From the NCBI GenBank assembly GCA_017307375.1, contig JAFKFH010000005.1, positions 548,792 to 612,791 on the forward strand: a stretch of DNA of 64,000 nt, given 5' to 3'. This stretch comes from Alphaproteobacteria bacterium (lineage in GTDB: Bacteria; Pseudomonadota; Alphaproteobacteria; Ferrovibrionales; Ferrovibrionaceae). A program made the translations under genes and the position numbers. The notes below the pieces were generated by a model that did not search any database, had not been told where the DNA came from, and saw only the letters and a list, made by a program, of their open reading frames with translations. This document shows positions 27,468 through 38,011 of this stretch, in pieces (position 1 is the first letter of the stretch; each line of letters opens with the position of its first letter).

Positions 27468-27501
27468 GCCGGCGGCCAGGAATTAACCCCGCGCCGCCGG
27501 C
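27468..27501 (-). terminator. rpoD terminator
   Basis: An 8-bp GC stem (GCCGGCGG and complement) with an 18-base loop, followed on the minus strand by GTTCTGTTTT. It lies 27 bp after the rpoD stop and 20 bp before the tRNA. Confidence 0.55.
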
Positions 27502-27527
27502 TTTGTCGAGAGCGAAAATGACAAGGT

Positions 27528-29507
<1,980 letters not shown>

Positions 29508-29674
29508 GGCTGCTCCTGATCACGCGCAACTTGTCACGCGAAAGCGGCGCGAGCGGTGATCCCCGGGATGGTCGGGGATACCGGTCGCTCCGCCCTGAAC
29601 TGTTCCGGCGCCCCGTCCGGTCAAGTCCGGCCGGCCGAGTCGCGCGAGAACGGGGTATATAGCGGCAAAGCCCT

Positions 29675-31537
29675 TCAGTTTCCATCCCTCGATTCGCCGA
29701 TGGCGATGCGCAGGCGGTCGCGCTCGGCCTGGAGCGCCACGAGGCGCGCCAGATTGTCCTCGCTCAGATCCTGCTCCAAGGCCCGCTGCGCCATCAGAAC
29801 TTCATCCTCCAGCGCCGCCAGATCGTGCCGATCGAGTACCCCGACCCAATCCCGCGCGACTTCGTCGGCCGGGGTCGAGGAACGGGCATAACGCTCGATC
29901 TTGGGTGTCGCATCGCCATCGAGCACTCCGAGTGCTGCGGCAAAACCGTTGGACTTCAAGTGGTTGCGCAAACCCTCGCTGTCAAGCCCGTCGTGATCGA
30001 GCACGAGATCGGCCACCGCAGCCTTCAGCGCATCCCATTCCGGGTCGCGGAACCGGGCCTGGGAAAAACGCTCGACCTGGCGGCGGACCAGCTCGGGATG
30101 GGCCAGGGCCGCGACCAGCAATTGCCGGTCGGCCAGGTTGGTCTCGGTGGCCGGCGGCGGCAGGACTGCCTGGGGATGCGGCGGCGGCTGGTCCCACCGC
30201 CCGCCCCCCCGGCCCGGCGGGCGCGCACCCGGGCGCTGGAACGGCCGCTGGGCCCGCGGCGCGGCGCGGAAGAATTCGTAGAGCCGGTCCTTGAAGAACT
30301 GCCGGTAGTATTCCTTGACCGACTGGTCGGCGATTTCTTCGCACAGCTTGACGACCAGGTCGTGGCGCAGCTCGGCCTGGCGCTCCGGCGTCGGGAACGC
30401 GCGCCCCTCGGTCGCCCGCCGCCACAGGATGTCCGACAATGGGCGCGCAGCCTCCAATACCGCATTCATCGCCTGTGGCCCTTCCGCCCTGATCAGATCG
30501 TCGGGATCGCGCCCGCCGGGCAGCAGGGCAAAACGGAACGAGCGGCCGGGCTTGAGCAGCGGCAGGGCCCGCTCGGCGGCGCGATAGCCGGCGCGCAGGC
30601 CCGCGGCATCGCCGTCGAAACACAGCATCGGCTCGTTCGACAATTGCCACAGCACGTCCATCTGCGCCTCGGTCAGCGCGGTGCCGAGCGGGGCGACGGC
30701 ATGGTGGAAGCCGCCTTGGGCCAGGGCGATGACATCCATATAGCCCTCGGCGACGATGACGGTGCCGACGGCGCGCGCCGCCTCGCGCGCGGTGGCGAGA
30801 TTGTAGAGGTTGGCCCCCTTGTGGAACAGCTCGGTTTCCGGCGAATTCAGGTACTTGGCGGGGTTGTCGCCCAGGGCGCGACCGCCGAAGGCGATGACGC
30901 GGCCGCGCTTGTCGGTGATCGGGAACATCACCCGGTCGCGGAAATAGTCGAAGCTTTCGCCGCCGTCCTCGCGCTGCTTGACCAGGCCGGCGGCAACCAG
31001 CTGCGCCTCGGTCAGGCCGCGGGCCAGCATGGCCTGCTTCAGCGCGGTGAAGCCGCCGGGGGCATAGCCCAGGCGGAAGCGGCGCACGGTATCGGGGCGC
31101 AGCGCCCGCTTGTCGAGCAGGTAGCGCTTGGCATCCGCCCCGGCCTGGGTGTCGAGCTGGCCGGCGAACCATTGCGCGGCCGCCTCGAGCACGTCGTAGA
31201 GCGTCGCCGCCCGCTCCGCGCGCGCCCGTTCGGCCGCATCGGCCTTGGGCAGCTGCATGCCGGCCTCGGCGGCCAGCGTCTCGACCGCTTCGGGAAACTG
31301 CAGGCCGTCCGAGCGCATGACGAAGCCGATGACGTCGCCATGCGCGCCGCAACCGAAGCAGTGGAAGAAGCCCTTGTCGTCGTTGACAGTGAACGACGGC
31401 GATTTTTCGTTATGGAACGGGCACAGCCCGGTATGTTCGCGCCCCCGGCGGACCAGCCGCACCTTGCGGCCGACCACCGAGGACAACGTCAGCCGCTGGC
31501 GCAGCTCGTCGAGAAATGCCGGGCTGAGCGACGCCAA
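29675..31537 (-). CDS. dnaG: DNA primase
   Basis: A 620-residue primase. The N-terminal zinc finger CPFH...CFGC is in the expected place. The catalytic core with the TOPRIM domain shows VAEGYMDVIALAQGG, and the C-terminal helicase-binding domain follows a Pro/Arg-rich linker (about residues 420-450). The start is uncertain. TTG 31537 (LASLSPAFLDEL) matches family N-termini and avoids a long overlap; the next in-frame ATG is at 31609, 62 bases inside the GatB/YqeY gene. The 10-bp spacing to that gene suggests one operon leading to rpoD. Confidence 0.93.
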   Translation of the reverse strand: MASLSPAFLDELRQRLTLSSVVGRKVRLVRRGREHTGLCPFHNEKSPSFTVNDDKGFFHCFGCGAHGDVIGFVMRSDGLQFPEAVETLAAEAGMQLPKADAAERARAERAATLYDVLEAAAQWFAGQLDTQAGADAKRYLLDKRALRPDTVRRFRLGYAPGGFTALKQAMLARGLTEAQLVAAGLVKQREDGGESFDYFRDRVMFPITDKRGRVIAFGGRALGDNPAKYLNSPETELFHKGANLYNLATAREAARAVGTVIVAEGYMDVIALAQGGFHHAVAPLGTALTEAQMDVLWQLSNEPMLCFDGDAAGLRAGYRAAERALPLLKPGRSFRFALLPGGRDPDDLIRAEGPQAMNAVLEAARPLSDILWRRATEGRAFPTPERQAELRHDLVVKLCEEIADQSVKEYYRQFFKDRLYEFFRAAPRAQRPFQRPGARPPGRGGGRWDQPPPHPQAVLPPPATETNLADRQLLVAALAHPELVRRQVERFSQARFRDPEWDALKAAVADLVLDHDGLDSEGLRNHLKSNGFAAALGVLDGDATPKIERYARSSTPADEVARDWVGVLDRHDLAALEDEVLMAQRALEQDLSEDNLARLVALQAERDRLRIAIGESRDGN

Positions 31538-31547
31538 GTCAGGCCCG

Positions 31548-32009
31548 TCAGCTGCCGAGCAAACCCTTGATGATGCCCGACGCCTTGGCGAAATCGATCT
31601 GGCCGGCATAGGCCGACTTCATCGCCGCCATCACCTTGCCCATGTCCTTGGGCCCGGCCGCGCCGACATCGGCAATCACCTTGGCGGCGATCACCCGCAC
31701 CTCCTCCTCGCCGAGCTGGCGGGGCAGGAATTCCTCGATGATGGCGATTTCGCCGGCTTCCTTCTCGGCCAGGTCGGTGCGGCCGCCCTGCTGGAACATC
31801 GCGATCGATTCGCGGCGCTGCTTGATCATCGACTGCAGCATCTGCAGGATCTCGTCCTCGGAAATGCCGTTCTCGTAGCCCGGCTTGACCCGCGAATCGA
31901 TGTCGCGCTGCTTGAGCTGGGCCAGAATGCCCCTCACCCCGGCTACCCGCTCGGCATCCTTGGCCTTCATCGCGTCTTTCTGGGCTTGCGCCAAACGCTC
32001 GCGCAACAT
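31548..32009 (-). CDS. GatB/YqeY domain-containing protein
   Basis: A 153-residue helical protein related to the tail domain of the GatB amidotransferase subunit. Visible features are MLRERLAQAQKDAMKAKD, EEFLPRQLGEEEV and a C-terminal GIIKGLLGS. In Alphaproteobacteria it sits just upstream of dnaG, as here. The role is uncertain (possibly tRNA-linked). The ATG has GAGAGAGG upstream. Confidence 0.93.
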   Translation of the reverse strand: MLRERLAQAQKDAMKAKDAERVAGVRGILAQLKQRDIDSRVKPGYENGISEDEILQMLQSMIKQRRESIAMFQQGGRTDLAEKEAGEIAIIEEFLPRQLGEEEVRVIAAKVIADVGAAGPKDMGKVMAAMKSAYAGQIDFAKASGIIKGLLGS

Positions 32010-32127
32010 GGTCGAGACCTCTCTCTCGTCAACTGCAACAGACGGATTGTCCGGGACGGCAGACTATAGCCGCCTGCCTATATCCTGGGCAACCGCAGCT
32101 TTTCGGCTTGCAAGGGCCATGCCGCGG

Positions 32128-33534
32128 CTAGCCGACCGGCGCGTCCCAGTCGATCGGCGGCGGGCGCTTCACGCCGGTGGCCCCGGTGAAATCCGCCCCT
32201 TCGAGATTGGCGCCGCGCAGGTCGGCATCCTTCAGGTTCGCGTCGGTGAAGTCGGCATAGGACAGGTCGCAGTCCTGCAGGTTGGCGCCTTCCAGGTCGG
32301 CGCGGGTGAAGCGCGCGCGCTTCATCACCGATCCCTCCAGGATCGCACCCTGTATCTTGGCGCTTTCGAAATTGGTCGGCCAATGCTGGTTCATCGTGCC
32401 GGCGATCGGCACCGGGGTCGCGCGAACGCCGACCATCTTGGCGCCGGAAAGATTGGCGCGGCTGAAATTGACGCCCTTCAGGTCGGAATAGGTCAGGTTG
32501 GCTTCCCGCAGATCGGCAAAGCTCATGTCCGCCATCAGCGACAGCGTGTTCTCCAGATTGGCCCGCGTCAGGATCGCAAAACGCAGATTGGCCGCCGACA
32601 GTACGGCGTTCTGCAACTGCTGCTCGGTCATGTCGAAGCGTTCGAGTTCGGCGCGCACCCCGGTCTTGCCGCCCGATGTCACCCATTCGATGTGCTTTTG
32701 CAATACCTCGGCCAGCGGGCCGCCCAGTTCCGACAACTGGCGGGGCAGCTTGGCACCGGCGATGCTGACCTTCGACCAGTCGACCCCTTCCATCAGCGCG
32801 CCGGCGAAGTCGCAGTCGCGCAGGTTTGCGCCGTTGAGGACGGCCGATTTGAGCACCGCGCCGTGCAGGATGCAGCCGGTGAGGTTGGCTTCCGTCAGGT
32901 CGGCCCCGACCAGCGTGCAGCCGGTCAGGTTCGCATTCGACAGGTCGGCCCGGATCAGCTTGACCCCGGTCAGGTTGCAGTCGGTCATGTCGGTCTGGGT
33001 CAGGAAGGCGTTCGACATGCGCGACCGCGACAGATCGGCCCCCATCAGCTTGGCCGTGTCCATCTTGGCCTTGCCCTGGTCGACGCCGCGGCTGACGAAG
33101 TTGCCGCGCTTGTCGTGACGCATCAGCATGCCGTCGCGCAGATCGCATTCGACCATCAGCGCGCCTTCCATGTTGGCGCCCCGCAGGCAGGCGCCGCGCA
33201 GGTCGGCACGGGTCAGGTCGACCTGGCGCAGGTCGGCCTCGCGCAGGTCGGCGGCAAACAGGTTGGTGGCCACGAGCTTGGAGCCGGCAAGGATGGCGCG
33301 CCGCAGGCTCGAACCGGTCAGGTCGGCGTCCGACAGCACCCGACGCGCGAGATTGAGCCGGCTGAGATCGTGCAGCGTCAGGTTCAGCCGGCGGCCGCCG
33401 ACCTGGCCCTTGCGGAACTTCTCGTGCAGGCGGATCGCCTCGGCCAGATCGGGCTGGGTGATGCGCTTGAGGTCGTCGCCCCCTGCGCCATCGCCATCGG
33501 CCTCGTCGCGTCCGTCGCTCATTACCCCCGCCAT
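32128..33534 (-). CDS. pentapeptide-repeat protein
   Basis: A 468-residue protein dominated by A(D/N)LxX repeats forming right-handed beta-helices. Two repeat blocks are seen, about residues 50-245 and 315-450, separated by a non-repeat helical stretch (about 250-310, with QLSELGGPLAEVLQKH). The N-terminus (QPDLAEAIRLHEKF) is helical. No signal or membrane helix is seen. Pentapeptide proteins can mimic DNA (gyrase protection) or act as scaffolds; nothing here decides. ATG 33534 or 33522 are both possible. It is divergent from carA, and the dnaG operon begins downstream. Confidence 0.88.
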   Translation of the reverse strand: MAGVMSDGRDEADGDGAGGDDLKRITQPDLAEAIRLHEKFRKGQVGGRRLNLTLHDLSRLNLARRVLSDADLTGSSLRRAILAGSKLVATNLFAADLREADLRQVDLTRADLRGACLRGANMEGALMVECDLRDGMLMRHDKRGNFVSRGVDQGKAKMDTAKLMGADLSRSRMSNAFLTQTDMTDCNLTGVKLIRADLSNANLTGCTLVGADLTEANLTGCILHGAVLKSAVLNGANLRDCDFAGALMEGVDWSKVSIAGAKLPRQLSELGGPLAEVLQKHIEWVTSGGKTGVRAELERFDMTEQQLQNAVLSAANLRFAILTRANLENTLSLMADMSFADLREANLTYSDLKGVNFSRANLSGAKMVGVRATPVPIAGTMNQHWPTNFESAKIQGAILEGSVMKRARFTRADLEGANLQDCDLSYADFTDANLKDADLRGANLEGADFTGATGVKRPPPIDWDAPVG

Positions 33535-33642
33535 CCCCGCTGTAAGGAACGTGTTACACTAACGATCCAGGGCGGCCGGCACAATCTTGCACGACGGTCA
33601 GACCATCGGGCGGGGCAAGGCCCCAAGCAAATTCCATGCGAC

Positions 33643-33673
33643 TTGACGCGGCAAGGGCCTTTTCTGCTATTTT
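33643..33673 (+). promoter_or_regulatory. possible carA promoter
   Basis: TTGACG and TATTTT are separated by 19 bases, ending 24 bp upstream of carA. The spacing is longer than ideal, so this is only a candidate. AAGGAG for translation lies further downstream. Confidence 0.3.
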
Positions 33674-33697
33674 GAGATCTCGAAGGAGTTTCCAAAA

Positions 33698-34879
33698 ATG
33701 GCGACAAAACCGCATCCCGCCACGCCCCCGGAACCGGGGATGACGGCGGTCCTGGTGCTGCACGACGGCTCGGTCTTCTGGGGCCGCGGCTGCGGCGCCG
33801 AGGGCAAGTCGGTCGGCGAGGTCTGCTTCAACACCTCGATGACCGGTTATCAGGAGATCCTGACCGATCCGTCCTATGCCGGCCAGATCATCAGCTTTAC
33901 CTTCCCGCATATCGGCAATGTCGGCGCCAATGACGAGGATATCGAGACGCAGGGGATTGCCGCCCGCGGCGTCGTTCTGCGCGCCGATATCACCGAGCCG
34001 TCGAACTGGCGCGCCAGCCGCCCGCTGGACGACTGGCTGCGCGGCCGCGGCCTGATCGGCATTTCCGGCATCGACACCCGTCAGCTGACCCGCCGGATCC
34101 GCGATATCGGCGCGCCCAACGGCGTCATTGCCCATGCGCGCGACGGCCGCTTCGACCTCGATGCCCTCCTCGCGGAAGCCCGGGCCTGGCCCGGACTCGA
34201 GGGCATGGATCTCGCTGCCGACGTGTCCTGCCGCCAGTCCTATGGCTGGGACGAGACGCGCTGGCGCCAGGGCGTGGGCTACGGCAAGCTCGAAAAGCCC
34301 GAGTTCCACGTGGTGGCGGTCGATTTCGGCATCAAGCGCAACATTCTGCGCTGTCTGGCGACCGCCGGCTGCAAGGTGACGGTGCTGCCGGCCGATGCCA
34401 CGGCCGAGGAAATCCTGTCGCGCAGTCCCGACGGCGTCTTCCTGTCGAACGGCCCGGGCGACCCGGCCGCTACCGGCAAGTATGCCGTGCCGATGATCAA
34501 GGGCGTCATGCAGTCCGGCGTGCCGATGTTCGGCATCTGCCTCGGCCATCAGATGATGGCGCTGGCGCTCGGCGGCACCACCCGCAAGATGCATCTGGGC
34601 CATCGCGGCGCCAATCATCCGGTCAAGGACCTGGAGACCGGCAAGGTCGAGATCACCAGCCAGAATCACGGCTTCATGGTGCTGCCGGAAAGCCTGCCGA
34701 CCTATGTCGAGCCGACGCATGTCTCGCTGTTCGACGGCTCGAACGAGGGGCTGAAAGTCAAGGGCCGGCCGATCTTCTCGGTACAGTACCACCCGGAAGC
34801 CTCGCCCGGCCCGCAGGACAGCCACTACCTGTTCGAACGGTTCGTCGGGCTGATGCGCCAGCGTCGCCAGGCGGCGTAG
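33698..34879 (+). CDS. carA: carbamoyl-phosphate synthase small (glutaminase) subunit
   Basis: A 393-residue glutamine amidotransferase subunit feeding ammonia to CarB for arginine and pyrimidine synthesis. The N-terminal CPSase small-chain domain shows TSMTGYQEILTDPSY. The class I GATase domain has the Cys nucleophile in FGICLGHQMM and the His/Glu pair in QYHPEASPGP. AAGGAG lies nine bases before the ATG. Unusually it is separated from carB by about 5.7 kb of other genes. A bidirectional terminator follows directly. Confidence 0.97.
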   Translation: MATKPHPATPPEPGMTAVLVLHDGSVFWGRGCGAEGKSVGEVCFNTSMTGYQEILTDPSYAGQIISFTFPHIGNVGANDEDIETQGIAARGVVLRADITEPSNWRASRPLDDWLRGRGLIGISGIDTRQLTRRIRDIGAPNGVIAHARDGRFDLDALLAEARAWPGLEGMDLAADVSCRQSYGWDETRWRQGVGYGKLEKPEFHVVAVDFGIKRNILRCLATAGCKVTVLPADATAEEILSRSPDGVFLSNGPGDPAATGKYAVPMIKGVMQSGVPMFGICLGHQMMALALGGTTRKMHLGHRGANHPVKDLETGKVEITSQNHGFMVLPESLPTYVEPTHVSLFDGSNEGLKVKGRPIFSVQYHPEASPGPQDSHYLFERFVGLMRQRRQAA

Positions 34880-34891
34880 GAGCCAGCCAAC

Positions 34892-34928
34892 AAAAAACCC
34901 CGGATCGGCCGACCGATCCGGGGTTTTT
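34892..34928. terminator. bidirectional rho-independent terminator
   Basis: An 11-bp perfect stem (CCCCGGATCGG and complement) with a 4-base loop, an A6 tract on the left and T5 on the right. It serves both carA (plus) and fpr (minus), which end on either side. This is the best terminator in the window. Confidence 0.92.
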
Positions 34929-34943
34929 CCTTAACCGGCGCGC

Positions 34944-35717
34944 CTACTTCTCGACGAAAGCCTTCTCGATCACGTAGTGACCGGGCTCGGAGTGATTGCC
35001 CTCCTGAAAGCCCCGGGCCTCCAGCATGGCCGAGCAATCCTTGAGCATGTCCGGGCTGCCACACAGCATCAGGCGGTCGTTGGCGGGGTCGAATTCCTGC
35101 AGGCCAAGATCGCGGAACAACTGGCCCGACTGGATCAGCTCGGTGATCCGGCCCTTGGTATGGAACTCGTCGCGCGTGACGCTCGGGTAGTAGATCAGCT
35201 TCTCGCGCACCGCATCGCCGAAGAAGGCGTTCGCCGGCAGATCCTGGGTGATGATCTCGGCATAGGCCAACTCGTCGACCTTGCGGCAGGTATGGGTCAG
35301 GATGACCTTGTCAAACCGCTCATAGACCTCGGGGTCCTTGATCAGCGACAGGAACGGGGCAAGGCCGGTGCCGGTCGAGAGCATGTAGAGGTTCTTGCCG
35401 GGCAGCAGGTTGTCGAGGATCAGCGTGCCGGTCGGCTTGCGCCCGACCAGGATCTGATCGCCGACCTTCAGGTTCTGCAGGCGCGAGGTCAGCGGACCGT
35501 TCGGAACCTTGATCGAGAAGAATTCGAGATTCTCCTCGTAGTTCGCGCTGACCAGACTGTAGGCCCGTAGCAACGGACGGCCGGAAACCTCGAGGCCGAT
35601 CATCGTGAACTGGCCGTTCAGGTAGCGGAAACCAGGATCCCGGGTCGTCTTGAAGCTGAACAGAGTGTCGGTCCAGTGATGAACGTCAAGTACAGTAGCA
35701 CTGTGTAGATTGCTCAT
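34944..35717 (-). CDS. fpr: ferredoxin/flavodoxin--NADP+ reductase
   Basis: A 257-residue bacterial FNR. FAD-binding RAYSLVSANYE, the NADP region STGTGLAPFLSLIKDP and a C-terminal AFVEK with no aromatic stacking residue are typical of the Rhodobacter/Azotobacter subclass. Family role: electron exchange between NADPH and ferredoxin or flavodoxin, including oxidative stress defence. ATG 35717 is chosen because the upstream in-frame extension is Cys-rich and non-family. A sigma-70-like promoter lies 34 bases upstream. Confidence 0.93.
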   Translation of the reverse strand: MSNLHSATVLDVHHWTDTLFSFKTTRDPGFRYLNGQFTMIGLEVSGRPLLRAYSLVSANYEENLEFFSIKVPNGPLTSRLQNLKVGDQILVGRKPTGTLILDNLLPGKNLYMLSTGTGLAPFLSLIKDPEVYERFDKVILTHTCRKVDELAYAEIITQDLPANAFFGDAVREKLIYYPSVTRDEFHTKGRITELIQSGQLFRDLGLQEFDPANDRLMLCGSPDMLKDCSAMLEARGFQEGNHSEPGHYVIEKAFVEK

Positions 35718-36069
35718 TGCTCGACCAACACGTGTGGAAAATCGTTCGCAGATATACTCAAGTCTTGCCGCGTTTACAAGTCGGCATGTTGCATAGCAGC
35801 ATTGCGGGCACGCAGCCATTGCCGAACGCGCCACCCAACCGTGCCATAAGGTCGCAGCGACCGCGGGAACCGGCAGGCCGAGCATCGGCATTCCGCGTCA
35901 CCAGTACGACCATAGTCCAGGTAACCGTCATCGATAGTACAGATGCCGAGGCCCTGCGGTCGGCCCGTGATCTGGTCATTCTGACGGGATGGAGATGGGG
36001 ATCGGCTTCGGGTTTGAATGCGGCGATGATGCGGCTATCGTCGACGCTCCTCGGAGAGAGACCAGACCA
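35718..36069. other. 352-bp divergent intergenic region
   Basis: This separates fpr (minus) from the first methyltransferase (plus). It contains a good fpr promoter match (listed). The remainder shows no conserved coding, tRNA or repeat that I can support. Confidence 0.55.
35751..35779 (-). promoter_or_regulatory. fpr: candidate fpr promoter
   Basis: On the minus strand TTGTAA and TATATC are separated by exactly 17 bases, giving a predicted start near 35744, about 27 bases before the fpr ATG. Confidence 0.45.
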
Positions 36070-36963
36070 ATGCCGGAAAATGAAGAAGCCCCGCTCGTGA
36101 GCGGCGGGTTTGACTATAGCGATGCCTGGGCAGCACGCCTTGAACTGGTTCGTGAGAAAATTGCGGCCGGCGAGACCGAGGCGCGCTACCTGCTTGCCGC
36201 GCTTGAAAGGCAGGAGCGCTTTTTCCTGCTGTGGACCAAACCGGGAATGCCCCCGGCATGGGGGCCTCGTCCGGTCGAGCCGGATGCGGAAACATGGCCG
36301 TCGGGCAATGGCATATGGCAGGCGACTTCGCTACGCGGGAACCTGGCAAGGGTGCCCTCGTATGCGGAATTCCGAATCGATTTGCTGCTCTCAGACCTAG
36401 CCGCAACCTATGGTCCATTCGACGTCATCGCTGAACTCGGTTGCGGCTATGGCCGCAATCTTTTCAAGCTGTACGACGCCAACCCCGACCGTCAGGTCAG
36501 GTACGTCGGCGGCGAATACATGGCCAGCGGAATAGAACTGGCTAAGGAAATAGCATCCCGTCATGAGGCAGGAGCGCGTTTCAACTTTTGCCATTTCGAT
36601 CATATGCAGCCTGACTTGTCTCCGATCGGGCAGGCGCAGCGAGCGATGATTGTCACAGTGCATTCGATCGAGCAGATCCATCGTTTGCCACGCGACTATT
36701 TCCACCGACTGGCACAGGCCGCGCCCGAGGTAATAGGCGTTCATGTGGAGCCCTTCGGCCATCAGGTCGACCCCGCCCTTGGCCCGATGACACGCGAACA
36801 GGTCAAGTTTGCAGCAGAGCGACGCTGGAATAGCAACATGCATAATCTTGCGCGCCGCGCCGAAGCAGATGGAGCAATTGCTATCGACCAGATCTCACTA
36901 GACTGCTTCATGCCGCGAGATCCTTTCAATGCGAGTTCACTGCTGGTCTGGCACCGCAGATAG
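36070..36963 (+). CDS. SAM-dependent methyltransferase, copy 1
   Basis: A 297-residue class I methyltransferase-like protein. Motif I is ELGCGYG (residues 122-128), with VGGEYMASG after it. The N-terminal 110 residues are a helical region with WAARLELVREK and RVPSYAEFRIDLLL. Ungapped comparison with the second copy (38012) gives about 225 of 297 identical residues. Target unknown; small molecule or lipid are both possible. ATG 36070 is preceded by GGAGAGAG and matches the start of the second copy; the frame open to 35989 is ignored. It is followed 108 bp later by a truncated small membrane protein copy. Confidence 0.82.
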   Translation: MPENEEAPLVSGGFDYSDAWAARLELVREKIAAGETEARYLLAALERQERFFLLWTKPGMPPAWGPRPVEPDAETWPSGNGIWQATSLRGNLARVPSYAEFRIDLLLSDLAATYGPFDVIAELGCGYGRNLFKLYDANPDRQVRYVGGEYMASGIELAKEIASRHEAGARFNFCHFDHMQPDLSPIGQAQRAMIVTVHSIEQIHRLPRDYFHRLAQAAPEVIGVHVEPFGHQVDPALGPMTREQVKFAAERRWNSNMHNLARRAEADGAIAIDQISLDCFMPRDPFNASSLLVWHRR

Positions 36964-37071
36964 CACTGCCATCACCTGCTGAACAATCGACGCTGCGGCC
37001 AACCTCGGAAACATGGCGACCGGCAACCGATCACAGTGATCGGGCGGCCATGAAAACCGAAGGAGACCGCC

Positions 37072-37296
37072 ATGACGATCAGCAACTCTCCCAGCTTTCT
37101 GCGCCGCGTCCTTCTTCCCCATGCCGTGGCCGGCGCTATCGCCGGCGCGATGCTGCTGGCCGCTGCCGGGCGACAACCGACCACGACCGCCGTTCGCCGG
37201 CCACTTCCGCCCGGGTCGGCCTGGGCAGTTCCAGGCCGACAAGCAGGCCACGCGCCCCCTGCGACAGCAGCGAGACAGCCGCGTAGGAACCGGTGA
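37072..37296 (+). pseudogene. truncated copy of the small membrane protein
   Basis: The first roughly 33 residues (MTISNSPSFLRRVLL...) match the N-terminus of the intact protein encoded at 39018. After AAAG the frame runs into unrelated sequence, which is the opposite strand of an MFS transporter fragment, and stops at residue 74. AAGGAGACCGCC before the ATG is identical in both copies. The gene was probably broken when the MFS segment joined; the resulting 74-residue chimera is unlikely to work as the parent does. Confidence 0.75.
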
Positions 37297-37760
37297 AGGC
37301 TACCGGGGTAAACCAGTCGCGGGCTTCGCCCCCGATCCAGGGGCCGGCCACGGCGGCGATGACGCCACCGGCCATCACCCAGGCGATCGCGCGTGGCCGC
37401 CCCTCGACCGGGACGCTGTCGGCGACCGCATAGCGATAGTACTGGCTCGAGGCCTGATCGACGCCCGTCAGCGCGTTCCCCGGGCAGAAAAGCCAGAAGT
37501 CGCCGCGCAGGACCGCAAGGGCCGAGACCGCACCGCCGCTGGCGCCGGCCGGCGCGCCGGCCATAAACCAGGACCGGCGCCGCCACCGTCCCATCGCCAG
37601 CGACAAAGGCGAGGTGACCAGCGCGGTCGCGACCGCGATCAGGGCATAGGGTATCGTCGCGAGTGCCTTGCCCGAGGCCAGCATTTGGCCGACGATGCGT
37701 GCGCTGGCCGACCATGGCATCGCCGCGACCGGCACCGACGCAATCAATATCCGGATTCCA
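37160..37760 (-). pseudogene. remnant of an MFS transporter (N-terminal half only)
   Basis: On the minus strand a stretch of about 200 codons reads as an MFS N-terminal half, with helices and motifs such as LATIPYALIAVATALVTSP, the loop GRWRRRSW and RAIAWVMAGGVIAAVAGP. The frame begins without a plausible start: the true N-terminus appears shifted out of frame near 37750. It ends at the junction with the truncated membrane gene near 37170, so the C-terminal half is missing. The frame antisense to this is not a gene. Confidence 0.65.
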
Positions 37761-38011
37761 CTTCCCCACGACGAGGCGATGACTGCCGCGCTGGGCCGAT
37801 GCGGCTGGGCGGTGATGATCGGGGGCGGTGTCCCGGATCGCCAACGTTATCGGAATCAGGGTGACAATTGCCGATCTCACGACGGAGGAAGCCCTATTGT
37901 TTGCTAGCGACCTCGCTCGTCTGCTAGGCAGCGGTCACCCGCCTGCGGTGGAGAGGCCGAAAGAATGGTAGACCCTTCCGACCACATCGGCACCACAAAG
38001 AGACTTGATGC

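Noticed and set aside
32128..33534. Possible CRISPR or tandem DNA repeat
   Set aside because: The repetition is at the protein level (pentapeptide repeats); DNA units are not identical and there are no spacers.
36972..37880. A minus-strand 302-codon frame across the MFS remnant
   Set aside because: It is out of register with the recognisable MFS reading, so it is not the gene.
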